Below, one piece after another: positions 1 through 12,200 of a stretch of DNA of 26,362 nt. Position 1 is the first letter of the stretch; each line of letters opens with the position of its first letter. A model generated the notes under the pieces. The model saw only the letters and a list, made by a program, of their open reading frames with translations, did not search any database and was not told the DNA's origin. The stretch comes from Hirudo medicinalis (Eukaryota > Annelida > Clitellata > Hirudinida > Hirudinidae), in NCBI GenBank assembly GCA_011800805.1, contig MPNW01000837.1, forward strand, positions 1 through 26,362, written 5' to 3'. The translations under genes were made by a program, and so were the position numbers.

Positions 1-168
1 CTCACTCACTCACTCACTCACTCACTCACTCACTCACTCACTCACTCACTCACTCACTCACTCACTCACTCACTCACTCACTCACTCACTCACTCACTCA
101 CTCACTCACTCACTCACTCACTCACTCCCTCACTCACTCACTCACTCACTCACTCACTCACTCACTCC
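1..168. repeat. (CTCA)n microsatellite
   Basis: About 40 near-perfect CTCA units with one interruption (ctccct) near 126. It begins at the window edge, so its full length is unknown. Confidence 0.98.
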
Positions 169-1844
169 ATTGGGTTGATGGCGTTGTTATTAATATTAAT
201 ACACTCACAGAAGTCCAATACTTGCGATTCTGATCTAATGGTCGTCAAGTAAACTCAATCAGGGTTCGAAACAGCGCCATATCGAGTGGCAGAGTGGGTG
301 GAGGCCTTTTATTGTGGGGGCTGCATGAGTTGTCTCGTACGTATAGGTGAGTGAGTGGACATGGGTGGGCGGAAGCATGGGCGTGTCTAAACGCGGATGG
401 TGGACTGGAACGTCGATCCAGCCCAGAGTTTTACACTTCAGATGACAGAATCCTTTCCTACGACCACCCATCAATCAACTTCTTGCTGCCCACTCCCCAC
501 CCACCCCCATTCGTCCACCACTATTCACTCATTTGAGTGGGTCTACCCACTCACCTATTCACTTCACTCATCCAGTCATCGACAGTTCACCATGGTGAGT
601 TATAATTTAATTTACTCATGAGTCCCAGGCCACAGCCATCATTGACAGGGTATGCTTTGCAAAACCCAACTCACTTTGTCGGTCACGGAGTTCATCATCA
701 TCATCATCATATCACAAACTCAGTGGGGCAACCCTCTCCTCTCTTCCCCCCCCCCATCTCAGAGAGTGGATAGAAATAAAAAGAATCAACCCCGTGCGAA
801 AATCTGGATGATTTTTAGCTCCAAGGATATGCGACGTGACAAGGCGCAAAGTTAATATCTTGGAAGAAAAACGAAAAATTGGAAAAAACGGACGGAGTGG
901 AAACTATCAAATATCGGATAGATGGATGGACGGATGAATGAGTGGATGGATGGTTGAATGAATGAGTGGATGGATGGATGGATGGATGGATGGATGGATG
1001 GACGGGCGGACGGGCGGGCGGGTGGATGGGGAGGAGGAAGGAGACAAACCAGACTCAGTCATTTTACACTTCATTTGACGCGAAGTCACGTGACAGCCTT
1101 ACCATGGAAAGGAAAAGCAATTTTCCAACGCCACATCATCATCATCACCAACACCATCACCATCGTCGTCGTCGTCATCATGTTTGGTCATGTGACCTCA
1201 AGGGCGCGTGATAAAGAGACTGTGATCGGTCATCAGCGCCTTGAGTGATAATCCATCTGCTCTCCTTCATTGAAACCTTCTTTCCATTTTTCCAGTACTT
1301 TCCAGGAGCGTGTTTGATCAGTCATCCATCTAACGGCGTCCGTCCTCCCTCCATCCATTTAACGCCATGTGAACATCTAGGTGACAGTGTTCATTGATTT
1401 ATTTCTCCACCAACTTGTCCGTCCAGCCACTATAATGCTCATCCATCTATCCCTCGATCCCTGGATCCATCCAGCCATCCATCCATTCGTTCATCCACCC
1501 CGTCTGTCCATTCATCCATCCGTCCGTCAATCCGTCCACCATTTCATTCATCGATCCATCCTACATTCAACCTTTCCTCTATTTATCAATCCATTTGTAA
1601 TTCTCTCTATCCATTCATCCATGCATCCATCTACCTATCCATCCATCAATCCATCCATCCATCCATCCATCCATCCATCCATCCATCCATCCATCCATGT
1701 CCATCCGGCCACTAACAAAGCTTTAAACCACTGCTTTATTGGTATCAAAAGATTGGAAATGCATCGTACAAAATGTGACTCTAATGATAATGTTTGTCAT
1801 AATGTACTATTTAGAAGATTTGTGATTATGATGGTGGTGGTGGT

Positions 1845-1875
<31 letters not shown>

Positions 1876-2316
1876 CTAATGATGATGATATTATTATTGT
1901 AATGATGATGACGACGAAGACGGATTTGAATGGCAGAACGCTGGCAGAAGAAAACAATTATAAACAGTAGTTTTGAATATTCAAGAAAAAAAATATGAAT
2001 GAAGAAAATCATGAAGAAAAAATGATGAAAATGAAAACGAGAGCTCTAATTATGTTATGACAGTTCGCTTAATTGGCCGGCCACCAACTGGCACTTCAAT
2101 CATCGTCATCATCACCATCATCATCATCATTATCATCTTAGTCGTCTTCATTATCCTGGCCATCATTCTTACATCTCCACAGTTTTATACCAACCTCATC
2201 GTTATCATCACAACTCTATCATGATCATGATCATCATCGTCATCACCATTATCGCAACTGATATCATCATTATCGTGACTCAGGTTTGGGCCGATGAGCT
2301 GCTAGAATTAATATCA
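169..2316. other. Repeat-rich 3' flank of the EGF gene
   Basis: No gene is supported. It contains (GATG)n at about 956-1027, degenerate and perfect (ATCC)n at about 1435-1700, (GGT)n/(GACGAT)n at about 1828-1880, and (ATC)n at about 2098-2265. Open frames here, including the His/Pro/Ser-rich one at 1381-1902, follow the repeats. The part next to 2316 is probably 3' UTR. Confidence 0.75.
1735..1740 (-). terminator. Possible polyadenylation signal AATAAA for the EGF gene
   Basis: On the minus strand the sequence reads CCAATAAAGC, about 580 bases after the TGA stop. It is the first perfect hexamer I find downstream. It would give a 3' UTR made largely of microsatellites. Transcript data would be needed to confirm it. 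Confidence 0.25.
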
Positions 2317-2515
2317 TCACTGCTCGCACAGTGGTCCCTCGCGACCGTCACCGCAGATGCACTTGAAGCTGGGAGTCGCTCCGGCCGTCGAAGCTGTAGC
2401 CGTTGTGGTGGTTGCGACGTCATCGACACATGTTCCGCCATTTTGACACGGTCGATCTGAGCACGTCAGTCGGTTCTGGCAGAAACTTCCGGTGGAATAC
2501 CACGGACAGTAGCAG
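2317..2515 (-). CDS. Last recognised exon: final EGF domain and stop
   Basis: Acceptor with a long pyrimidine tract, CTCCCCTCCCCCCCAG (phase 2). It encodes [12 protein letters not shown], then [14 protein letters not shown], a Thr/Ala-rich loop ([13 protein letters not shown]), [14 protein letters not shown] and EQ, ending in TGATGA. The protein thus stops two residues after the final Cys6. An alternative donor (GAGCA|GTGATG) overlaps the stop; if used, more exons would lie below 2310, but none is recognisable there. Confidence 0.82.
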
Positions 2516-3246
2516 CTGGGGGGGAGGGGAGAGGTGGGGTCGTCATTTAATGAAGAATCTCATTATCATAATTTAATCTAGCATTTACTCTGCCATTTTA
2601 ATTCATTATTCGTTCAATTAACATAATTTATGATAATTTGATGGGCGCCCTACTTGTGTGATCGCTCTGTCTCAACCAGACAGGTACCACCGTTCCCGCA
2701 GCCAATCACGTTGCAGTTGGTCAAATCGAATTGGCAGTCTTTGCCGCCGAATCCTTGAATTGTTAATGTGGATTTTAATTAGTTTAGAATTAAAATGAGA
2801 TTATATTCCATTATTATTATTATTACTACTACTATTATTATTGTTATTATTATTATTATTATTATCATCATCGTCGTCGTCATCATCGTCATCGTCGTCG
2901 TCATCATCATCATCGTCATCGTCATCATCATCATCATCACCTGCTGCACAGAGACAAGAGTGTTTGAGGTGACCTTGACCATCTCCCCCCACACAAGTTC
3001 CTCCGTTCAAACAGGAACAAGCAGCAGTCCCTGGAACCTCACAACCAAATCCATCGTAACCTGGATTACACTCGCACCTGTAAGCTGAAGATGATGATGA
3101 TGATGATGATGATGACGAAGATTCTTCCTTTGCTGTGCATGTTGAAGATGGAGGACACGGATTTGCTGTCGTGTGATGAAGGTCGATAAGTTCATTATGA
3201 GGAGCTTCAAATTTCATGTTTATTTGTCGAGCATTATTGTTTATTT

Positions 3247-3284
<38 letters not shown>

Positions 3285-6200
3285 CATAATATTACTACTA
3301 CTAATAATAATAATAATAATAATAATATTAATAATAACAAAAATAATAATAATAATAACATTAACAACATTGATAATAATAATAATAATAACAATAATAA
3401 TAACATTAACAACATTGATAATAATAATAATAACAACAATGGATATTAATATGATATTAATATAACAACAAACAAGATATAATAATACTACCTGATGAAC
3501 TAATGAACGTCACGTTTACAAGTTACATTCCAACTTCAGGCCATTCAAGTCCGAATTTACAATTAAATATTCAAATTCATTTTCGCACCTCGCACTTTTC
3601 CCGCCTTTCCACTTTGCAATCAATTATTTTTTTTTTTCTTGGCGAACAGAAATTCACGCCGAACTTGAAAATTTTGGCGCTAAATTATGGCATAATAAAG
3701 CGGCAATTAACTTGGCGCCCTCACATAGGCAAGGATTAGTCGCTTGGCAACGGTCCCCATGGTAACCGGAAGGGCACAGGCATTGGAAGGGCAGCGGACC
3801 GGAAGTCGACTCCAGGCACAGACCGGGACCGCAGGTTTCCGGCGTACACGTGATCTCTATCTCACTCTCGCATAGCTTGCCCTGACGATGATGAAGAATA
3901 TGATAATAATGATGACGACGGCGATGATGATGATGATGGTGGTGGTGGTGGTGGTGGTGGTGGCGATGGCGATGATGACGACAATAATGGATGGTATCAG
4001 TTGCGGTCTTTATTGCGGCCTGTTCATGTCCAGGCTGGATCGATGTCATCATCCATCGTCATCGTCATCTTCATCACCATCATCATCAGCAGCAGCAGCA
4101 TCATCATCATCATCGTGGTCGTCATCGTAATCATCATCATCATCATCGTGGTCGTCCTTAACCTGATAATCCTTGGGGCATCGACAAACGAATTCAGTTC
4201 GACCCTCGATGCATGTTCCGCCGTTCTTGCACGGTTCGCTTGTGCACAGACCCTCTGATTGCATCATAATAATAACAACAATAATATAAAATAATTATCA
4301 CATTAACAACAATAATAATAATAATATTATTAATATTTGTTATTACATTAACAATAATTATAATATTATATTATAATAATATTATATTATAATATTTAAT
4401 TATAATAATTATAATTATTATATTATTATATTATAATAATAATAAATATTATAATATTATAATAATAATATTTATTATTATAAATAATAATTATATTAAT
4501 ATATTAACTAATAATAATTATGGTAGTAATTGCGAATGTAAATGTCTGTAATTAAAACGTCGATAATGTGCTGCTTATAATTACGGTAGATTATTTGATA
4601 ATAATAATTATAATAATAATAATAATAAAATAAAAATAATCAATATTTATTTCATTAAATAGCGCTCACAAATACGTTACGTCCACTCAAAATGGTTTAC
4701 ATTAACAATAATAATTATCTTTAATAAATTTCTAAGAATTAATCTAAAATATTTAATTCACTGGAAATGATCTCTAAACAATTTCATATTTTCAAATTGT
4801 AAATCGTGTATATCATGGATAATATATTATTTATAATTAATTAATAATTAAAATTATTTTTTATAAAAAAATTTAAAAAATATAAATAATTTACCAACTT
4901 TTCACCATCTGACAGAAAAGTCCAAAATATTCGTCTGCGCAAGAACAAAATATTCCATAATTATCCGAACCGCACGTTCCGCCATTTTTGCACGGGTTCC
5001 TGTCGCATGACGTCACTTCCTCCTCGCACCTTTGGCCTTTTTCAAAGATGGAGAAAATGAGTAAGATATTTTGGTTTTTGAACAATTATAATTGTTTATA
5101 AATGTTTTTATAATTATATATTTTATATAATTTATAATTTATGTAATTGTTTATATTAAATATAATTTATAATTTATATAATTGTTTACATTAGATATAA
5201 TTTATAATTTACATAATTGTTTATATTAAATATATGTGAATCGATGAGAATTAGTGTATTTAAAAAATGATTTTCAGATAATGCAAACAAATTTGCATTG
5301 TCCGGGTCTCAGCTTGTCGTGGTACAAAATTCAGAAGTCAGACATTTAAATTTGTTTGTTCAATAAGCAGATGCAATGTTTGGACGCTGTCCCAGAGGTG
5401 CACGGTTCAAGTTCGGCTCTGATCTATTTGTTCTGCTGATGAGCGGATTGGGAAGCCGGATGCCGCATATCCCAACAAAATCTCCACAAAGTTATTTGCT
5501 ACAAAACCCTTTCGATTTTATGCAATTTATATATTTTACAAATTAAATATTTTATATTTTAATTCCAATCATTTTATTTTTTTATTTGCAAGTTATTTAT
5601 TCTTAAAAAGCGATTCTATGGAAGGTCAAAATGATAAATAAATTGTCGCCAAGGGCTTTTGACAGAATGTTACCGGTAAATGGAGGACGACATTCGCATG
5701 AATATGATTGGTCGCCCGAGGGCGAGACCTGACACGTGCCCCCATTTAGGCACCAATCACAAGAGGGCGTGCTTCTTAATGCCGCTATATTGCACCTAGA
5801 CCCTGGATTTGACAAAAACAAATCAGTTTGAATTGCGAATATTAATATAAACATTTTAAACGTGTAATTTTGTATCATTTTTGAATTTATATTGAAAGAT
5901 CTCGATTAGAATTAAATATTTTTAGACATTATGAAATTATAATATTTATTCCTTAAATATAAATTTATTTATTAATTATACATTTAGTTATTAATTATAC
6001 ATTTATTTATTAATTATACATTTATTTATTAATTATACATTTATTTATTAATTATACATTTATTTATTAATTATACATTTATTTATTAAATATAGATTTA
6101 TTCATTAAATGCACAAATATTTATTGCACTACCTATTAACACTAAATTTTAAGTCCTCAACTCCTACGTTGGAAAAGTTACCTCTGAATCCAACATTACA

Positions 6201-9200
6201 GACACAAGTAGGTAGACCTCCGGTAGCACTGGGCAGGCAGGTACCATAAACGCAGCTCTGGGTCGTGCAGAACATCAAGGTCTCACAGTTCAAACCCTGG
6301 AATCCATAAAAGCAGTTACACTGGTAGCCCCCCGCTGAGTTGGGGGTACACGTGCCATCATTCTGGCAGGGGTTAGGTTGGCACGGGGTACTAAGAACGC
6401 ACTGGTCCGAGATAAATATGCCGGCACAGCACTGGTACGTGTTGTTGACGTTTCTGCATGCCTGACCTGAATATAATTTTGAATACGTTTTATTCTGTAT
6501 CTTTTTCATATTTTCATATTGTAGTTTGTCGTAATTTTTAAAATGTCACATCGTCATTACATCACTTTATTTTGTGACAACTTAATTTTATTAGACAAGA
6601 GGCAGTGATATCAATGATAATGATGATGATAATGGTGATAATGTTGGTGATGATAAATCATTGTGATAACTGGAGTGATAATGATGATGGTGATAAGGTC
6701 AGTTCCAATAATGGCGTGAGTTTGAGAGCACCAACGAGTGGATGTCACCAGGTGCCATCAATAACGTGGACAATGTTTGCTCAAGTCATTCCTTCTCCAG
6801 ATTTTTTCCATGATTGGAAAAGATAAATGTGACTTTAACTTTTGGAATATTTCAAAATTGTTGATATTCTCCGAATTGTAGACTTAAGACCTTCGTGGAA
6901 AATGAAGGAGCTTATGAAAATTAAATTTCACCTGCGGTCGATAGATGGCGGTACGAATCCCTATAAATTTTAAATATCTATACACAAGCAGAGGTGTAAC
7001 AGATATAACTGCAATATACATAATCACAGATTATCGATTAAGTTATTAAAAATTAAACAACGTTAACAAAAGCCTCACTAACCATTTGGGCACGGATTGG
7101 ATCCACAGGGCAAATTAATTTCACAATTTCTACCCCCGTACGTGGATGTGCAGTTACAAGCGTATTCTCCATTGATTTCCAAACAAGTACCTTGGTTCAG
7201 GCAGGGATTGATCACACATTTGCTGCCAAATTCACACCTGGGACCCGAAAAGGGGTAGATGCAATTGCAAACCGGAAGACCGGTCGAGTTGTCACAGGTG
7301 CCTGTCATAATGGAGATGGAACTTTGAAAAAAATTTAGTTAGTCACGTGTAGCTATCCTGGCTATTAACAATAACGTTCGTTATTTAAATTATTCACTTA
7401 ATAACGAGAAGGGCAACTCAGAGGTTTGCGATCCTGTATTCCCCCTTGGGAAAGAGCGCTATGTAAATGGTCAGCAAAAATAATGTACGGCGCTATATAA
7501 CTGAACAATTGCAATACAATAACATCATTATTCTTAGCAAGCCTTTACTCAAACGCAACTGATTAAATAATCATTTGGCGGTGTAGAAAAATTGCATCAA
7601 GAATTGTACCTCCGTTGTTGCAGGGATTGTAGGTGCAAGGGTTCCTAAGTTCGCAGTAGCTACCAAAAAAGGGTGATACGCATTGGCAGGTATGGTTGGC
7701 TCCGCCCGATATCGGCAGGCATGTTCCCCCGTTGCGGCAAGGTGCAGAGGCACAGACCACCGAGGTTGCACAGGTCGGTCCTGAGAATGCAGTCGGACAC
7801 TGACAAGCGAATGTTCCTGGGACCACATTTACGCATGTAGCGCCGTTGAGACATGGAGAACTTGAACAAGAAAGATAGGACTCGCATCGTACACCTGTAA
7901 AAGCCGGAGTGCAGGCGCAAGAAGCCTGACCATTACCGGTGGCTGCACAGATTCCGCTGTTTAGGCAAGGGTTACTGAAACAAGGATTGGGCGAACCACA
8001 GAAAGGACCTGCATATTGCGGCGGACATTGGCAAGTAATTGAAGTGGGACTACTATTAACACATGTGCCTCCATTGAGGCAAGGTTGGCTCCAACATGGT
8101 GAATAACCAGTACATATCGTCCCAGAGTAACCTGGCTGACAGCGACATACAAACTCGGTGCCTGTGGCCCCGCCCAGAGTGCATGTGCCTCCGTTCAAAC
8201 AAGGATTGGTCTGGCATGGATTCAAGACTTCGCATCTACTTCCTATGTATGCTGGTTGACATCTGTTATAAAAATCGATCATATGATTTAACATGATTCA
8301 AATCATTTTCATCGAAAAATTGCTATCGTGATTAATTCTAACACTTTAACTCTGGAATGACTGTTAAAAGGCAGATCAGAAAATAATCAAAACCTGCAAG
8401 TGTAGCTCAATCCGTCAGAATTCAACGAGCAATTCCCAGCGTTGAGGCATGGCCGGGAGGAACAGAGATCGACATTTTCACATCTCGGGCCCACATATCC
8501 GATTCGACAGGTGCAGGAGAATGAAATCGGATCGAGGGAAGTGACAAGGCAGTCTCCGCCGTTGCCACAGGGAGAAGACAGACACGGATTCCGGACAGTG
8601 CAGAAGGTTCCCATATAACCGGCCACGCACTGGCAGGACACCGACCGACCATCAGCCGAAAAACATTGGCCATTGTTGGCGCAAGGCTGACTGGAACAAG
8701 GATCCAAACTTTGGCAGAGAAGGCCGGTATATCCAGGCGCGCAGCGACATTGATAGTTGGTGGATCCTGCAGCTAGAATACAGGTTCCGTTGTTTTGACA
8801 AGGGTTGCTGACGCATGAGTTTTGCACTTCACACGTTTGACCGGACCATCCAGAGAGGCAGGTGCAGTTGAAGGTAACTCCCACCGCAGAGCAAAATCCA
8901 CCGTTTTTACAAGGTATCGAAATGCAAGGATTTTGTATCGAACAAGTGGGACCGACATATCCGGTAGGACAGGTGCAGCTAAAGCCATTCTGGGTCGAAG
9001 AGCACAAACCACCATTAAGACACGGCTGAGGTGAACAGGGATTTGCAGTTGTGCAGTTAGGTCCTCCGAAGCCATTCGCGCAGACACAAGAGAAGGTTTG
9101 ATTGAATTCTCCTGTCATCTGACATGTACCTCCATTTAAACATGGTTGAAACAGGCAAGGGCTGATCATCTCGCAGTTTCGTCCGGCATACATCGTTAAG

Positions 9201-12200
9201 CAGATGCACCTGTAGCCTCGAGCTACGTCGGCGACGCAAGTTCCCGAATTTAGGCACGGTGAATTTCGACAGGGATCGCCAGAGGCGCATGTCGTACCTG
9301 AAAACCCGGCAGGGCACTGGCAGGTGAAGGTGCCGTTATTCATTACGGTGCAATTTCCACCATTTTGACAAGGTAAGGAAAGACAAGGATCAACGAGAGA
9401 GCACGTTGGACCGACAAATCCTGTCATGCACTGACAAGTAAAACCTTGAGGGTTGCTATTTAAACAGATACCTCTGTTTCCACATGGCGCACTTGCGCAT
9501 GGTTCGCTTTCATTGCAATAGATTCCGGATCTACCCTGAGGGCAGACGCACTTGAGGCTGGTATTGAATTCTCCGACTAACGTGCAGACGCCTTCGTTCT
9601 GGCAAGGATTGGCTAGGCACGGTGAAAGTATTTCGCATCTTTTTCCAACAAAGATATCTAGGCATCGACAGGAGAAATCAGAAGCATTGGTTGGAGAACT
9701 CACACAGGTTCCCCCAAAATTGCAAAATACTCCAGTACATGGGTTGTACGCCTCGCAATTGATGCCTGTAAAACCCACATTGCAGTTACAGCTGTAACCG
9801 GGTTGAATGGTGATCTTTGTACATGTTCCGCCATTTTTACAGGGTGCTAATTGACATGCATCATTAACAGCACAGGTATCCCCAAAGTAGAGCGGAGGAC
9901 ATTGGCACACAAATGCACCTGTCGCGGACACACTGCATGTACCTCCGTTTAAACATGGTTGACTGGCACAATTATTAATTATTTCACACCTCGGACCGGT
10001 GTAACCGCTGGAACAGGTGCATGCGTATCCAGGGGAATTGTTTGACTGAGTGCAACTTCCTCCATTGAAGCATGGAAAGCTAACGCAGGGACTGAAAGTC
10101 TCACACAACATTCCCGAAATTCCTGAAGGGCAGAGGCACTCAAATCCATAAGTACTGGCTGCTGAAAGTCGGCAAGTGCCATTGTTTTTGCACGGCTTGA
10201 TGTAGCATAAATCTATCACATCACATCTTTGACCGGTAAAGCTAGGTGGGCATAGGCAAGTAAAATTAACCGACTGGCTTGAAACACACGTGCCTCCATT
10301 GGCACATGGATTGATGGAGCAACCTTCTCTCGACTCGCAGAGAATTCCAGTAAAGCCAAGACTACATTTGCATTCGGCTCTCGCTGAACCGGAATCAAAA
10401 TTTACATTACAGGTGCCATTGTTTTGGCAATTAATAGTGGGGCACGGGTCGATTGATTCGCACGATGTCCCAACGTAACCAACGACACATCTACATTTTG
10501 CCACGAAGGTTCCACTTGGATCTACTGGGGACTCCACATAACAAGAGCCACCGTTGAAGCATTGGCGATTCAGACAGGGGTCCCTAACGTCGCAGAATCT
10601 TCCGTATAAACCAGGAGGACATCGGCAGATGTACGAAACTACTTCAGATGTCAAATTGGTCGGGACGCAAACACCACCATTTACACAGGGCTGACTGAAG
10701 CAAGGGTTGTAAGATTGACATCTTGTTCCGGCAAGATTAACTGGGCAGACGCATACATAACTTGTCAAGTTGGCATCAACTTGGCACGTGCCTTGATTTA
10801 AACACGGATTGGAAATACAAGGAGAAAGGAACGAGCAATTTCTTCCAATGAATCCTGTAGGACAAGAACAGGTGTAGTTGTTGTTGAAGGGTCCTGAAAT
10901 GGAACAGGTCCCTCCATTTAAGCAAGGAGGTCCATTACAAGGACTGCTGGTTTCACAATTTGATCCCACCCACTGTTGCTGACATAAACAAGTATATGAA
11001 TTAGTCGAAAAATTTGTAATGCAAGTGCCCTGATTCAAACATGGCGACGACGCACAAATATCCAATGTTTCACATTTACTCCCAGTGGAACCAGTGCGGC
11101 ACAAACATCTAGTCCCGCCATTGATCGTTTGACAAGTCCCGTTATTCAGACAAGGGTTATTGACACACCCATCTGTTGTGGAACAGTTTTGACCAAAATA
11201 TCCGGGAGCACAAATGCAGCCGTAAGAAGATCCCGTCTGTGTGCAAGTTGCTCCATTCAAGCATGGGCTGGTCAAGCAAGGATTGTATGATTCACATCTC
11301 GTTCCGTAATAACCCATAGCACAAGAACAATTGAAGATTGAGGTTAAATTAAATGTGGGTGGTTCGGTGAAAATGCAGCTCCCCCCATTCAAACAAGGAA
11401 CTAGTAAACATGGATTGAAATAGGTACAAACTCTTCCAACAAAATTTAGAGGACAATCACAATGGAATGTTGAATTTGTCGTCGTGCATATTCCTCCATT
11501 CTGGCATGGCCTTGACAAGCAGGGATCTGTGATGTTGCAGATAGGTCCCAAATAGCCGGTAGTACAGTTGCAAATGTAAGAAGGTAGACTGTTAGATACG
11601 GTCGGTGTGCACGAAGCCGCGTTCTGACATGGGTTCGACAAGCAGAGATTGAGAAATTCACATCTTGCTCCAAAATAACTTGGTGGACATTGGCAGACAG
11701 AGCTCAGCCCTTCGCTGATCACATTGCAAGTACCGCCATTCAAACATGGCAAGGTTGTGCAAGGACTGGTTATGGCACAAGTTGGTCCATAAAATCCTGG
11801 TATGCAACTACAATTGTAAGATTGAGTATTATTGCTTAATACACATGTTCCACCGTTTTGACAAGGAGCAGAGAAGCACATATTTTGAGTTTGACAATTT
11901 GTTCCCATCCAAAGTGGTTGGCAATTACAGCTGTAAGAATTATTTGACAAATTCGGAATGCACGTTCCCTGATTGAGACATGGCGTAAAGGCACAGATGT
12001 TTAATGACTCACATTTGCTACCAGTAAAACCATTACGGCATAAACACCTTGCTTCGCTATTGCTCATTTGACAAGTTCCACCGTTTTGACAAGGGTTTAC
12101 AGCACATCCATCAATACCTGTGCAGTTTTGGCCATAAAATCCTGGAGAACATGTACAATTGTAAGATAATGGCAAAGATCCCGACTGAAGACAGGTTCCT

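Noticed and set aside
261..273. gggttcgaaacag as a tRNA T-loop
   Set aside because: No flanking acceptor stem, A box or cloverleaf can be built.
907..1248. Open frames on both strands over (GATG)n
   Set aside because: Tetranucleotide repeats of this type lack stops in all frames; no independent evidence.
1381..1902. 173-residue plus-strand frame rich in His/Pro/Ser
   Set aside because: It follows (ATCC)n and (GAT)n repeats that are open in several frames; no motif or promoter.
2801..3439. Minus-strand frame of 212 residues starting with Leu runs and ending with Asp/Asn runs, as one protein
   Set aside because: Only 3165-2941 carries EGF sequence bounded by good splice sites; the rest is translation of microsatellites.
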